NCBI RefSeq assembly: GCF_900115655.1
Contig: NZ_FOXF01000014.1
Span: 1-48,357 of the forward strand
Length of the DNA stretch: 48,357 nucleotides
Direction of reading: 5' to 3'
Source of the DNA: Ruminobacter amylophilus
GTDB taxonomy: Bacteria; Pseudomonadota; Gammaproteobacteria; Enterobacterales; Succinivibrionaceae
Below are positions 17,232 to 25,819 of this stretch, piece after piece. The notes under the pieces were generated by a model. That model made no database searches. It saw only the letters and a list, made by a program, of their open reading frames with translations, and had not been told where the DNA came from. Position 1 is the stretch's first letter; each line of letters starts with the position of its first letter. The position numbers were made by a program, and so were the translations under genes.

Positions 17232-18134
17232 ATGTGGTTTAAAAACGTCAGAGTATACACACTCGATACCGGTTTCAAATACAGTCCCGATGAACTGGAT
17301 AAACTTCTCGCTCCGCAGAAATACGTTCCATGCTCAGGTCAGGACATGGTACGTTTCGGCTGGGTAAGTCCTCTCGGTCAGGATGAAGAGGTTTTATGTC
17401 ATAAAATCAACGATGACTACTTTTTCCGCTGCAAAACCGAAAAGAGAATGCTTCCTGCAAGTGTGGTAAACGAAGAACTCAAGGAAAAGGTTGAAGAGCT
17501 CGAACTCAAGCAGGCCCGCAACGTCAGCAAGAAGGAAAAGGCCGAACTCAAGGAAAGCATCGTTACCGAACTTCTGCCGAGAGCCTTCCGTCTGCACAGG
17601 GAAAACTGGATCTGGGTAAGCGGCAGATACGGCTATGTAGTGGTTAACGTCGCCTCCGAAAAACAGGCCGAAGATTTGATTGCCCTTCTGAGAAAGAGCC
17701 TCGGTTCACTCCCTGCCAGACTTTTCAAGTTCAACAAGTCAATCAATGACTGCATGACCGAATGGGTTGCCAACGGTGAAGGTCCGGCAGGCATTGAAAT
17801 CGGTGATGAAGTTGAACTCAAGGCCGTTGAAGGTGCCGGCGGTACCGTAAAGGCCAAGAAGCAGGATCTCGATACTGCCGAAATCAAGGCTCACCTCGAA
17901 GCAGGCAAGGTGGTAACCAGTCTGGCCATTACCGTGAACGACGATGTTTCCCTGGTAATCGATGACACCTTCTCCTTAAAGAGAATCAAGCTTTCAGATA
18001 CCGTTATCGATGAAAACGCCACCGTAAGTGATGATCCGGTTGCGCAGCTTGATGCGGACCTTACCCTTATAAGCGGTGAATTCTCCAGGATTCTGCCTAC
18101 CCTTATCGACGCCTTCGGCGGCGAAAGCGAATAA
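17232..18134 (+). CDS. rdgC: Recombination-associated protein RdgC
   Basis: RdgC is a ring-forming, non-specific DNA-binding protein of beta- and gammaproteobacteria that limits RecA loading and strand exchange. The 300-residue protein (E. coli 303) starts MWFKNVRVYTL and shows PCSGQDMVRFGWVSPLG, LLPRAFRLH and the WIWVSGRYGYVVVNVAS block, all typical of the family. The start at 17232 is preferred to an upstream TTG at 17205 because AAAGGA lies 7 bases before it and MWF is the family N-terminus. The gene has its own promoter and terminator. Its presence supports a proteobacterial host. Confidence 0.95.
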   Translation: MWFKNVRVYTLDTGFKYSPDELDKLLAPQKYVPCSGQDMVRFGWVSPLGQDEEVLCHKINDDYFFRCKTEKRMLPASVVNEELKEKVEELELKQARNVSKKEKAELKESIVTELLPRAFRLHRENWIWVSGRYGYVVVNVASEKQAEDLIALLRKSLGSLPARLFKFNKSINDCMTEWVANGEGPAGIEIGDEVELKAVEGAGGTVKAKKQDLDTAEIKAHLEAGKVVTSLAITVNDDVSLVIDDTFSLKRIKLSDTVIDENATVSDDPVAQLDADLTLISGEFSRILPTLIDAFGGESE

Positions 18135-18182
18135 CGGCGGAGACCTGTTTATCCGTCCGCCGGATAAAACTCCTTAAAAAAT

Positions 18183-18211
18183 CGTCAGTCCCGGTGACTG
18201 ACGTTTTTTTT
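18183..18211 (+). terminator. Intrinsic terminator of rdgC
   Basis: CGTCAGTC (18183-18190), loop CCGGT, GACTGACG (18196-18203) and seven T form a classic terminator. Confidence 0.92.
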
Positions 18212-18442
18212 CTGATTAGAGACAGGTAATCCCCTTCCTGTCGGCGAAAGTATAATCTACTGACTGAATGCCCCAAACGTGATACCATATACCGCAAAAA
18301 ATCAGCCGGAAAAAGATTCATGTCTTATGACACTCTCAGGACAGTTTTCTCCTGAATGTCCCGGAGCGGTACACAAATCGTTCATAACATAATACAATAT
18401 ACCGGCTTGAAAAATACAGTTACCAGATTTAAGGGATCATAA
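18212..18442. other. Intergenic leader region of trhP
   Basis: No gene is supported here. The stretch should contain the trhP promoter; an A/T-rich hexamer TACAAT near 18392 is a possible -10 element, but no good -35 was found. AAGGGAT near 18431 is the ribosome site. Confidence 0.35.
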
Positions 18443-19777
18443 ATGAAAAAACCAGAGCTTTTATCACCGGCAGGTACTTTAAAGAATCTCAGATACGCTA
18501 CGGCTTTCGGAGCCGATGCCGTCTATGCCGGTCAGCCCCGCTACAGTCTGCGCATCAGAAACAACGAATTTGATTATCAGACTCTGGACTCTGCCATTAA
18601 AGAGCTTCATGAAGCAGGCAAAAAGCTTTACATGGTGGTAAACATTCAGCCTCACAACATCAAGGTGAAGAAGTTCGCGAAAGATCTGGCCGACATCGTC
18701 GCCCTGAATCCCGACGCTCTCATCATGTCAGATCCCGGCATGATCATGATGGTAAGGGAAGCCTATCCGGACATGCCTGTCCATCTCTCCGTTCAGGCAA
18801 ACACCATCAACTTCGCCTCAGTACGTTTCTGGGAAAAGATGGGACTCAGCAGAATCATCCTGTCACGTGAACTTCACCTTGACGAAATCGAGGAAATCCG
18901 CAACGAATGTCCGCAGATGGAACTTGAAGTCTTTGTTCACGGCGCGTTATGCATGGCCTACTCCGGACGCTGTCTGCTGAGCGGCTATCTCACCCACCGC
19001 GACTCGAACCAGGGTGCCTGCACCAATTCATGCAGATGGGCCTACAGGCTTCACAGGGCGGTTGAAGACGATACCGGCGAACTGGTTGAACCGGATCTCG
19101 GCAGCGATCTGATTACCCCGCACAGCTATCTGCTTGAAGAACCAAAGAGACCGGGTGAACTCATGGCCTGCGACGAGGACGAACACGGCACCTACATCAT
19201 GAATTCACGTGACCTGCGTGCGGTTGAACACGTAAAACGTCTCTGCGAAATCGGCGTTGATTCCCTGAAAATCGAAGGTCGCACCAAATCATTCTACTAC
19301 TGTGCCAGAACCGCCTCCGTATATCGCCGGGCCATCGACGCGGCAGTGCGCGGAGAGGACATCGTGGAGGAGCTCAAGTCTGAACTCGAATCCCTGGCTC
19401 ACCGCGGTTATACCGACGGCTTCCTTACCCGTCATGGCATCAGTGAATATCAGAACTACGACTACGGCTACAGCATTTCCGACAAGAGCCAGTTCGTGGG
19501 TGAAGTAACCGGTGTTGACGGTGACGGCCTGTGGCAGGTCAGCGTACGCAACCGTTTTGAACTCGGCGACACTCTGGAAATTCTGGCTCCGGGCTTCAGG
19601 GATTTCATCACCCTGGACAACCTCATGGACAGGAAGAAGCAGCCGATTACCGTAGCTCCGGGAGACGGTCACGTGGTTTACTTCAGGTGTCCGTTCCCTG
19701 CCGACAGGGCTCATATGGGCATTATCGTCCGTCACTTCAGAAACGGTGAAAACACCAGAAATCCGGTAATCAGATAA
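18443..19777 (+). CDS. trhP: tRNA 5-hydroxyuridine synthesis protein TrhP (peptidase U32 family, YegQ)
   Basis: TrhP (YegQ in E. coli) works in prephenate-dependent formation of 5-hydroxyuridine at the wobble position of certain tRNAs, the first step toward cmo5U. The 444 residues are close to the E. coli length. The U32 signature EVFVHGALCMAYSGRCLLS lies at about 162-180. Cysteines C170, C177, C193 and C197 are at the places where U32 proteins hold an iron-sulphur cluster. ELLSPAG at the start and SLKIEGRTKS are further family marks. U32 paralogues (UbiU, UbiV, RlhA) were considered, but the N-terminus and the length fit YegQ best. The upstream AAGGGAT supports the start. A hairpin terminator follows. 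Confidence 0.9.
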   Translation: MKKPELLSPAGTLKNLRYATAFGADAVYAGQPRYSLRIRNNEFDYQTLDSAIKELHEAGKKLYMVVNIQPHNIKVKKFAKDLADIVALNPDALIMSDPGMIMMVREAYPDMPVHLSVQANTINFASVRFWEKMGLSRIILSRELHLDEIEEIRNECPQMELEVFVHGALCMAYSGRCLLSGYLTHRDSNQGACTNSCRWAYRLHRAVEDDTGELVEPDLGSDLITPHSYLLEEPKRPGELMACDEDEHGTYIMNSRDLRAVEHVKRLCEIGVDSLKIEGRTKSFYYCARTASVYRRAIDAAVRGEDIVEELKSELESLAHRGYTDGFLTRHGISEYQNYDYGYSISDKSQFVGEVTGVDGDGLWQVSVRNRFELGDTLEILAPGFRDFITLDNLMDRKKQPITVAPGDGHVVYFRCPFPADRAHMGIIVRHFRNGENTRNPVIR

Positions 19778-19803
19778 CCGGCATTATCCGGATTCATGAA
19801 AAG

Positions 19804-19839
19804 AACGGCAGACGTGATATCGTCTGCCGTTACTTTTAT
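19804..19839. terminator. Hairpin terminator between trhP and the converging zinc-ribbon gene
   Basis: AACGGCAGACG (19804-19814) pairs perfectly with CGTCTGCCGTT (19821-19831). The downstream tail ACTTTTAT is only moderately T-rich. Confidence 0.75.
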
Positions 19840-19912
19840 CCTGAGTTTTCAGTGACGTCACACGTATTCACCGGTGAAAACGCCTCCGCGACAGGTTCCG
19901 CACTTTCAGAAA

Positions 19913-21409
19913 TCAGTCTTCGTCTTCCTTAGGATTGATTCCCTTGATGACAGAGCCGCTGTTATCCAGTATTTTAGACATGGTGACGTCCTTTTTCGTG
20001 TGCAGCTCGCAGTCACCGAAGTTAATATAGTCATCGCTGTTTTTCTTGAGCTTCAGGGTATATTCCTTCTTGAGGGATTTCTTGACTGCAACATATGTAC
20101 CGACCATACCCACAACGATGACAATGCCCGCGGCAATCATCGCCAGAAGGTGGTCACCTGATGAATCAGCTCCTGTAAGATACAGGTACACGAAAAATGA
20201 GGAAATCAGTGTGAACAGAACTGATGAAAGAATACATGTAAGGTTTCTGTTGAACATGTATCTGGAGAATACCGAATAAACCAGGAATGAATACCCCAGA
20301 AACAGCACCCCCATTCCCTTTCCGGAATCCCTGATTTTCATAAACTCATCAACCGTGGTCAGCCAGCATGAAAAGGTAAGAAACGGCAGCCACGAGAAAA
20401 ATACGCAGCACAGCAGTTTAATCTCGCTTATCGGGAATATGCACAGGGCTTTACCGCTTTCACCGTTCATGGAAAACATGTATTTCCTGCCGGCCCAGGA
20501 TATGTTCATGTGCCACAGAGGGAACAGAGCATAGCTTATCTTTGCAGCCTTGAAGCTGTATTCACGGTGAGTAATCAGGTAGTACTCATAATCCTTGGAT
20601 CCGGACAGGTAACGGTCAAAGGATCTTTCAACACGGCGTCTGGCAGAGATCATTCCGCCTTCATGATCCATGTTGTAGATTTCGGCATCAAGTCCGGAAA
20701 GCCATGCGAAATTGAATTCCGGTGCATTCTGCACATTGTACGGTTCCAGTCCCTGGGATATGCGGTCATCAAGCTCTACCGACGCATCCTGAGGAATACT
20801 GTAGAATTTTGCTCTGCCCGTACTTACACCGGAATATACGGTGTGTTCATATTTCTTGCCGGAAGGCTTCACCTTCTCAACCTTGAACGCGGCGTTGCCG
20901 GACACCTCCATATCGTAAAGCCAGAACGGCGCATACCAGGCCTTTATCTTTTCCACCCTGGCTTCAACCAGAAAGCTGTCAGGAACAAAGCGCTTGGATT
21001 TGAGGATTTTACGGTAGATTTCCAGAAAGTCCTCTTTATCCTTCTTGAACGGAACAATCCTGTCAGGTACACGCTGATCCCGGTACTTGTCGGTAAAAAC
21101 AATGGCATTGCCGCAGAACGGACAGTTTTCGGTGGTTGATAAAACACCCGGAGTTATTTCACCGCCGCAGGATGAACAGATGTATGAACGGTGAAGATCT
21201 GTCTCACTGTTTTCTGAATCACTTTCATTAACCACGGCGCCTCTGGCGAAATTCTCCACCCCGGCTTCCTTCTTCTCCCTGAGCAGACGGTCATACTGAT
21301 ATACGGTAAACCTGCTGGAACACGATTCACATACAAGTCTCTGCTCCCTTATGTTAAAGGTCATATTGCCAGAACAGTTCGGACACCTGGTATGTTCTGA
21401 AGTTTTCAT
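19913..21409 (-). CDS. Zinc-ribbon membrane protein of unknown function
   Basis: The 498-residue protein begins with two zinc ribbons: C9, C12, C27, C30 (CPNC..CESC) and C78, C81, C96, C99 (CSSC..CPFC). A soluble middle region has IVPFKKDKEDFLEIYRK and YAPFWLYDMEV, followed by about four hydrophobic helices (roughly residues 330-455) and a charged C-terminal tail. As I recall, similar proteins in Firmicutes are annotated as TFIIB-type zinc-ribbon or, misleadingly, PriA-related. No enzyme motif is visible and I assign no function. It stands alone on the minus strand, converging on trhP. Its layout suggests a membrane-tethered nucleic-acid or protein binder, which is inference only. Confidence 0.75.
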   Translation of the reverse strand: MKTSEHTRCPNCSGNMTFNIREQRLVCESCSSRFTVYQYDRLLREKKEAGVENFARGAVVNESDSENSETDLHRSYICSSCGGEITPGVLSTTENCPFCGNAIVFTDKYRDQRVPDRIVPFKKDKEDFLEIYRKILKSKRFVPDSFLVEARVEKIKAWYAPFWLYDMEVSGNAAFKVEKVKPSGKKYEHTVYSGVSTGRAKFYSIPQDASVELDDRISQGLEPYNVQNAPEFNFAWLSGLDAEIYNMDHEGGMISARRRVERSFDRYLSGSKDYEYYLITHREYSFKAAKISYALFPLWHMNISWAGRKYMFSMNGESGKALCIFPISEIKLLCCVFFSWLPFLTFSCWLTTVDEFMKIRDSGKGMGVLFLGYSFLVYSVFSRYMFNRNLTCILSSVLFTLISSFFVYLYLTGADSSGDHLLAMIAAGIVIVVGMVGTYVAVKKSLKKEYTLKLKKNSDDYINFGDCELHTKKDVTMSKILDNSGSVIKGINPKEDED

Positions 21410-21646
21410 ACAGACTCCTGTTTAAATCACTGAATTCCAATAACCGTGTACCGCAGATATGCAGGCATGCCTGACGTTATTTCAAAAAAAACGGCTTGCG
21501 GAAAACATGATGCAGGTACTGACCTGCAATGTTTACACGCATGATCAGATATCATACAAACAAAACCGATTGAGTAATGTGACTTAAAACATATACTTTT
21601 ATTTCTAAAAATATTTCTGAAAAATCATCGGAAATATCTTCATTAA

Positions 21647-21841
21647 ATGATGACCTGTATCATTGACCTGGAACCATTGCAATTTGGCGTTGCTGTTACG
21701 TTAAAAGAGATGAATGGTGTAAATCGCATTGATGATTTTATAAAATTGTGTATGGCAGGAGGTTGGTCTGCAAGTAAACCTGATGTACAGAATCAGATTG
21801 ACGTTTATGCGAGAGCTGAGGAAGAAATTAAATTTGAATAA
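21647..21841 (+). CDS. Small hypothetical protein, doubtful
   Basis: A 64-codon frame encodes an unrecognised protein with an acidic C-terminus (RAEEEIKFE). There is no good ribosome site; GGAAAT lies about 11 bases upstream. The base composition is AT-richer than the neighbouring genes. It is followed within 50 bp by copy A of a dispersed repeat, which also follows a small gene at 47.8 kb. It could be the remnant of an acquired gene or non-coding. Confidence 0.3.
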   Translation: MMTCIIDLEPLQFGVAVTLKEMNGVNRIDDFIKLCMAGGWSASKPDVQNQIDVYARAEEEIKFE

Positions 21842-21888
21842 ATTGGAGGGGCGGAAACAGAACCGGCCTATTTATTCGAGTATGGAGT

Positions 21889-21998
21889 ATGTGAAAATCT
21901 TTCTGTAAATAGAAAACATCCTGAGAATTTTTTTAAAGCAGTGACCTTCAGGTTACGGCTTTTGTGTTATCAATATACCTGTTTGTTTTTATAAGTCA
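21889..21998 (+). repeat. Dispersed intergenic repeat, copy A (about 110 bp)
   Basis: This segment matches 47831-47942 in the same orientation with high identity over its length (clearly above 80 percent by eye), starting ATGTGAAAATCTTTCTGTAA and ending GTTTTTATAAGTCA in both. A hairpin around AAAGCAGTGACCT / AGGTTACGGCTTT is kept in both copies although the loop bases differ. Confidence 0.85.
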
Positions 21999-22180
21999 GC
22001 TTCCGGCACTTCCGTGAAAAGCCCCAAAATGCGGCTTGCTTTGATATAACGATTAAATTCCGCTAGAAAAACTGATTTATGGCCTCCAAAAATAAGGTCC
22101 CGGCAACAATCCGTAGTTGTATATCGTATCAGAATCAGCTGAATGCGGCAGCCCGGATTCCCCTGCCCTGATGCGGTGAC
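21999..22180. other. Intergenic stretch without assignable content
   Basis: Between the repeat and the decayed small gene I see no open frame, strong hairpin or promoter that can be defended. Confidence 0.5.
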
Positions 22181-22533
22181 TCAGTCTTCTGACGGATTCT
22201 CAGGCTCATCAGTGGTATATTTACGGTAGCGTTTTTCTGAAGAAAACATCGAAGATGCGGTATCAGGAATGCGGTGCATTACCTTTTTAAGATCAACTTT
22301 TTTTGAAGTGTCTGCAGATTGCCGTTTTCATTCTCACCTTCAATGGCGCAGAAAACGAATTCTCCGGATGACGGATCAATATCGAAGAAATCAGACACTG
22401 ACGCGGCTTCAGCATCAGAAAACTCTTACTGTTCCTTAATGAACTTTTCATAAATGAATTCAAAAAGAGCCTCTCTGGCAATCTTCATGACTCTGACCTC
22501 ATCCTTCCGCATTGCCAGATCCTTTCGTTTCAT
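22181..22533 (-). pseudogene. Decayed small gene with a nonsense codon and a frame change
   Basis: The ATG at 22533 follows AAAGGTG with good spacing and opens a frame beginning MKRKDLAMRKDEVRVMKIAR. Codon 36 is TAA (22426-22428). The same frame then continues (EFSDAEAASVSDFFDIDPSS, ending GNLQTLQK) to a run of seven A (plus-strand T-run 22298-22304). After a -1 shift there it resumes as VDLKKVMHRIPD and ends at a TGA (22181-22183) in DEPENPSED. About 115 codons would make one small acidic protein. I do not recognise the family. The single-base shift at an A AAA AAG sequence could be slippage or a deletion. It lies just downstream of the PHP gene on the same strand. Confidence 0.55.
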
Positions 22534-22609
22534 GTTTTCACCTTTGCCGTGCGGATCCGTTCAACCGCAAAATCTTCTGATCCCTTTTGGGAAGCCGTAA
22601 GAACCGTAA

Positions 22610-23518
22610 TCAGTTCTCAGGCCTGTAGAAATGGAATTTCGGGTGCATCCATACCGGCTTGAGCCTTTTATCAAAGACATACTCGGCTCCTAAAGGAGAT
22701 TTGCTGTCCATGTGATAATCGGTACCGCAGGAAGCATACAGATCAAACTCAAGAGCAAGCTCTGTAGGATAAGTCAGTTCGTACCTGAAATCTTCCGTCT
22801 CCCCCTGTCTGCATCCCAGAGTTTCCATGGCCTCGCCGCCTGCTTTTTTGAAGCGTTCAGCCAGATCATGCATTTTTTCCAGTCTTCTTTCCCTGGTGTT
22901 TTCAGGCTTTTTAGGATCAAAGTAACGCCAGATATGGGCAAGAACGGGAATGCCTCCGGCCTTCAGAATGCATTCAACAGCCTCTTCCATTTTACACCAG
23001 CCGGCTTCCCCGATTTGTATTTCACCGCCGATCCCGAAATATTTACGATATACATCATCCGGAGAACTGAGATTAACAAGCTTTTTCTTCAGCAGATACT
23101 GAGATACGCTGTACTTGTTTACGGTTCCGGGAAAGGAGTTCATCAGGTCATCGTAATCGGCCATGATTCCCGCGGCATTCATTTTCCGGCAGAGCTCCCT
23201 GGTATGCTCCTTTCTTTTTTCGTCCTGCTGTTTCAGAAGAGATGTGAGGCATTCGTTTCTGATGTCAGGACAGAGTCCCTGAATGTGAATCTTTTTCGGA
23301 GTGGAAATCTCAACACCGGCCACCAGCTTTACCGAGGTCTTCAGGGATTCCTCATATGCCTCATCTATGCCGGATACATTGTCATGATCGGACAGACCGA
23401 ACACTCTGATGCCGGCGGCTTCAGCCTTTCTGACGACCTCGGCGGGAGTATGTGCTCCGTCTGACCTGTTGGAATGATTGTGCAAATCCAGTTTTAAACC
23501 TTCACAAGCCTCACTCAT
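22610..23518 (-). CDS. PHP-domain phosphoesterase (RNase AM / YciV / TrpH-like)
   Basis: The 302-residue protein is a PHP-fold metal-dependent phosphoesterase. Metal-binding motifs are in order: DLHNHSNRSDG (11-21), GLSDHDN (41-47), GVEIS (68-72), LAHIWRY (around residue 195, where relatives have AHPxRY) and GTDYH near the C-terminus. The E. coli member YciV (RNase AM, about 293 residues) is a 5'-3' exoribonuclease that also hydrolyses 3',5'-nucleoside bisphosphates, and this protein has the same length and motif order. Whether the substrate is the same is inference; His-to-Ile at the AHP motif and lower overall similarity leave room for another phosphoesterase role. It lies 115 bp downstream of the efflux gene on the same strand. 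Confidence 0.8.
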   Translation of the reverse strand: MSEACEGLKLDLHNHSNRSDGAHTPAEVVRKAEAAGIRVFGLSDHDNVSGIDEAYEESLKTSVKLVAGVEISTPKKIHIQGLCPDIRNECLTSLLKQQDEKRKEHTRELCRKMNAAGIMADYDDLMNSFPGTVNKYSVSQYLLKKKLVNLSSPDDVYRKYFGIGGEIQIGEAGWCKMEEAVECILKAGGIPVLAHIWRYFDPKKPENTRERRLEKMHDLAERFKKAGGEAMETLGCRQGETEDFRYELTYPTELALEFDLYASCGTDYHMDSKSPLGAEYVFDKRLKPVWMHPKFHFYRPEN

Positions 23519-23633
23519 GAGACCTCCTTAATTCTGTTATCACCGTAATTCAGCTTTCAGCACGCTGACGTATCCGCAGTATTTTCCGTAGATATCCTAC
23601 ATCATACGCACTGCTTAGAAAAGCCGTCAGACT

Positions 23634-24875
23634 TTATTTCTCAGCGTCAGTCACCTTTTCTTTCACGGCTCCGGGAATCGCCGGATCGTCCCTGCGGTAT
23701 CTGCGGCTTAACAGGAACACCAGCAGTGCTCTGACTGACAGTACGAACATGGTTCCGGCCATTGGTACCGCTGATTTACCGGGAATGCAGTTGAACACCA
23801 GTCCGGCAATCGAACCGAGTCCGAAACGCATGAATCCCATTACGGACGAAGCGGTTCCGGTCATTTCCGGAAACTTGCCCAGAGTGTAGGTGGTACTGAG
23901 GGCACCCACAAGCCCCACAGTGCACACGGTCATCACCACCGGAATAATCACCAGTACGATGCTCTCAACCTCCACCAGTGCGCCTGCGAGAAGCAGGGTT
24001 CCGCCTGCGGCACTCAGACAGAGAGCACTCAGGAAAGTAGGCATGAAGCCGAATCTTTTAACGAAGAAACCGGTGAAGCTTACCACTGCCATAATGGTCA
24101 CCACGTTCATGGCGAACACGATGCCGAAGGTCATGCTGTCCAGACCGTAAATCCCCATATACACGGAAGAGGCCCCGGAAATAAAGGCAAACATGGCGGC
24201 ACAGTTCATGGCCTGAGCCAGCACTGAACCGCAGACACCGCGATGTCCCAGGATTCGGCGGTAGTTTCCGGCCACGGCTCTGAAATTAAGAGGCTGTCTG
24301 TTTTCGACGGGGAGCGATTCCTTTATACCGAAGCCTATGAATATCAGAATCATCACCCCGATGAAGGTCAGCAGATAGAAACAGTATTTCCAGCCGAAAC
24401 CGGCAAGAAAACCGCCAAGTGTCGGAGCCACCAGCGGAGCAAGACTCATGGCTATCATTGAAAGATTTATGGCTCTGTTGAACTGTGTTCCCCTGAAAAT
24501 ATCCTTCATCACCGCATTGGCGATTACCGCTCCGGCGGCTCCGCCTAAAGCCTGAAGAAGTCTCATGCAGAAAAACACCCTGAAATCAGTGGTAAGCACG
24601 GCTCCGAGAGAAGCCAGGGTAAAGAGCAGAGTTCCCGCCAGAATTATCTTTCTGCGTCCCAGGGCATCGGATACCGGACCGTAAAAAAGCTGCCCCACGG
24701 CAAAACCTCCGAAGAACACGCTTACGGTAAGCTGCATATCGTTAATGGAGGAATTCATGACTCCGGCAATAGTGGTAAGCGACGGCAGATACATATCCGT
24801 GGCAAGAGGAGCCACACAGCTGGCAAAACAGAGAATCAGAACTGTTTTAATGAATTTGGCATCAGACATACGCAC
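23634..24875 (-). CDS. Bcr/CflA-family multidrug efflux transporter (MFS, DHA1)
   Basis: The 413-residue protein has about 12 transmembrane helices. It shows the Bcr/CflA marks ATDMYLPSL at the end of the first helix, the MFS loop signature GPVSDALGRRK between helices 2 and 3, and RLLQALGGAAGAVIANAV in helices 4-5, the proton-antiport region. Relatives export bicyclomycin, sulphonamides or dipeptides; the substrate here cannot be read from sequence. The GTG at 24875 has GGAG five bases upstream; an ATG at 24869 is an alternative with looser spacing. The downstream PHP gene may be co-transcribed. Confidence 0.9.
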   Translation of the reverse strand: MRMSDAKFIKTVLILCFASCVAPLATDMYLPSLTTIAGVMNSSINDMQLTVSVFFGGFAVGQLFYGPVSDALGRRKIILAGTLLFTLASLGAVLTTDFRVFFCMRLLQALGGAAGAVIANAVMKDIFRGTQFNRAINLSMIAMSLAPLVAPTLGGFLAGFGWKYCFYLLTFIGVMILIFIGFGIKESLPVENRQPLNFRAVAGNYRRILGHRGVCGSVLAQAMNCAAMFAFISGASSVYMGIYGLDSMTFGIVFAMNVVTIMAVVSFTGFFVKRFGFMPTFLSALCLSAAGGTLLLAGALVEVESIVLVIIPVVMTVCTVGLVGALSTTYTLGKFPEMTGTASSVMGFMRFGLGSIAGLVFNCIPGKSAVPMAGTMFVLSVRALLVFLLSRRYRRDDPAIPGAVKEKVTDAEK

Positions 24876-25357
24876 TTATACTCCATTGACGGCGAACTGG
24901 TTTTTAACTTTGTCATGATCCCGGCGGAAAGCCCTGCCTTTTCAGATTTGCCGGCGGACTTCATTATCAGGTTCATGAAACGGGAATGAATCCGGGCACT
25001 AATTTTAACACACATTGCCGCAGCTGATTTTCTGAAAAACGCCCGGCACTCAAAATAAAAAGTTCCCGCAGGTTTGTCCGGCCTGCAGAGGCATTACAGG
25101 TTTCAGGTCTTTTTTTGTTTATTCAGTCCAGATTCCACTTCATGGAGTACGTAAAAATAAATGATTTACATGTATGTCGCATGTATTACATATAAACAAA
25201 GTACTTTATATTTATACCGGACATAAAGTCTGATAAACAGCTTAATGCCGGTGATGCCTTGAAAAAAAAGCAATTAGGTAAAAATCAGGAAGCAGGCCCC
25301 TGAAAAAGCGGTATGTGCAAACGGAGCAAAGCCAGAAAAAGGCTCGAACCACGATAA
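24876..25357. other. Intergenic region upstream of the efflux gene (482 bp)
   Basis: No supported gene is present. The left part should carry the efflux promoter. GCAGG..CCTGC near 25067-25085 can form a small hairpin, followed further on by a T-run near 25111-25117, but the two are not adjacent enough for a clear terminator. Confidence 0.4.
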
Positions 25358-25597
25358 GTGGTACAGCAGGAATGGCTATATGTTCACCATACCATGTATG
25401 ATTTAATGGTAAAACCTGCAGAGTCAGCCGGACGTATTGGTGCAGCCGGGCAGCAGTTAAATAATATTCTGAGTTTTAGAAAATCTACTAATCTTAACTC
25501 TTTGGCGTTATGTTTTGAGGCACTCGGAAAACCTTTAACCGTAACTCATCAGCATTTTGCCTGTTTTGATAAACTGTGTGTGCCGTGTAATACCTGA
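25358..25597 (+). pseudogene. Remnant resembling the C-terminal part of an XRE-type helix-turn-helix antitoxin
   Basis: A GTG-started frame of 79 codons contains ILSFRKSTNLNSLALCFEAL followed by GKPLTVT. This resembles the third and fourth helices plus the following strand of XRE/HigA-like antitoxins (pattern: L..L......L..L...LG..L.V). The upstream part needed for the helix-turn-helix lacks family features and the frame opens just after a stop codon. No partner toxin gene was seen. I read it as a decayed fragment; chance similarity is possible. Confidence 0.3.
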
Positions 25598-25760
25598 GTC
25601 AGTGTCGTGCCGGGCATTTTTTATTCTGAGCCTGCTGTATTTAAACTGAATTGAAATGGACGGGGATGTGCAGGCTTCAGTAAATCTGATTAAAAAGACC
25701 ATGACCGCAATGACCTCCTGATTCTCCGGAAAAAACAACAATACAGCCACCATAAAGATC

Positions 25761-25792
25761 GAAGCGGTGTCAGTCAGTTCTGACACCGCTTC
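25761..25792. terminator. 13-bp perfect hairpin downstream of the AAA-like gene
   Basis: GAAGCGGTGTCAG (25761-25773), loop TCAGTT, and CTGACACCGCTTC (25780-25792) form a perfect stem. There is no proper T-run on either strand, so termination strength is uncertain. It lies just beyond the 3' end of the minus-strand gene. Confidence 0.5.
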
Positions 25793-25819
25793 GCAGCAGA
25801 TCTGAAAAATGAATGACGT

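Noticed and set aside
22712..23464. 250-codon open frame antisense to the PHP gene
   Set aside because: The opposite strand carries intact PHP metal motifs; the antisense protein has no recognisable domain.
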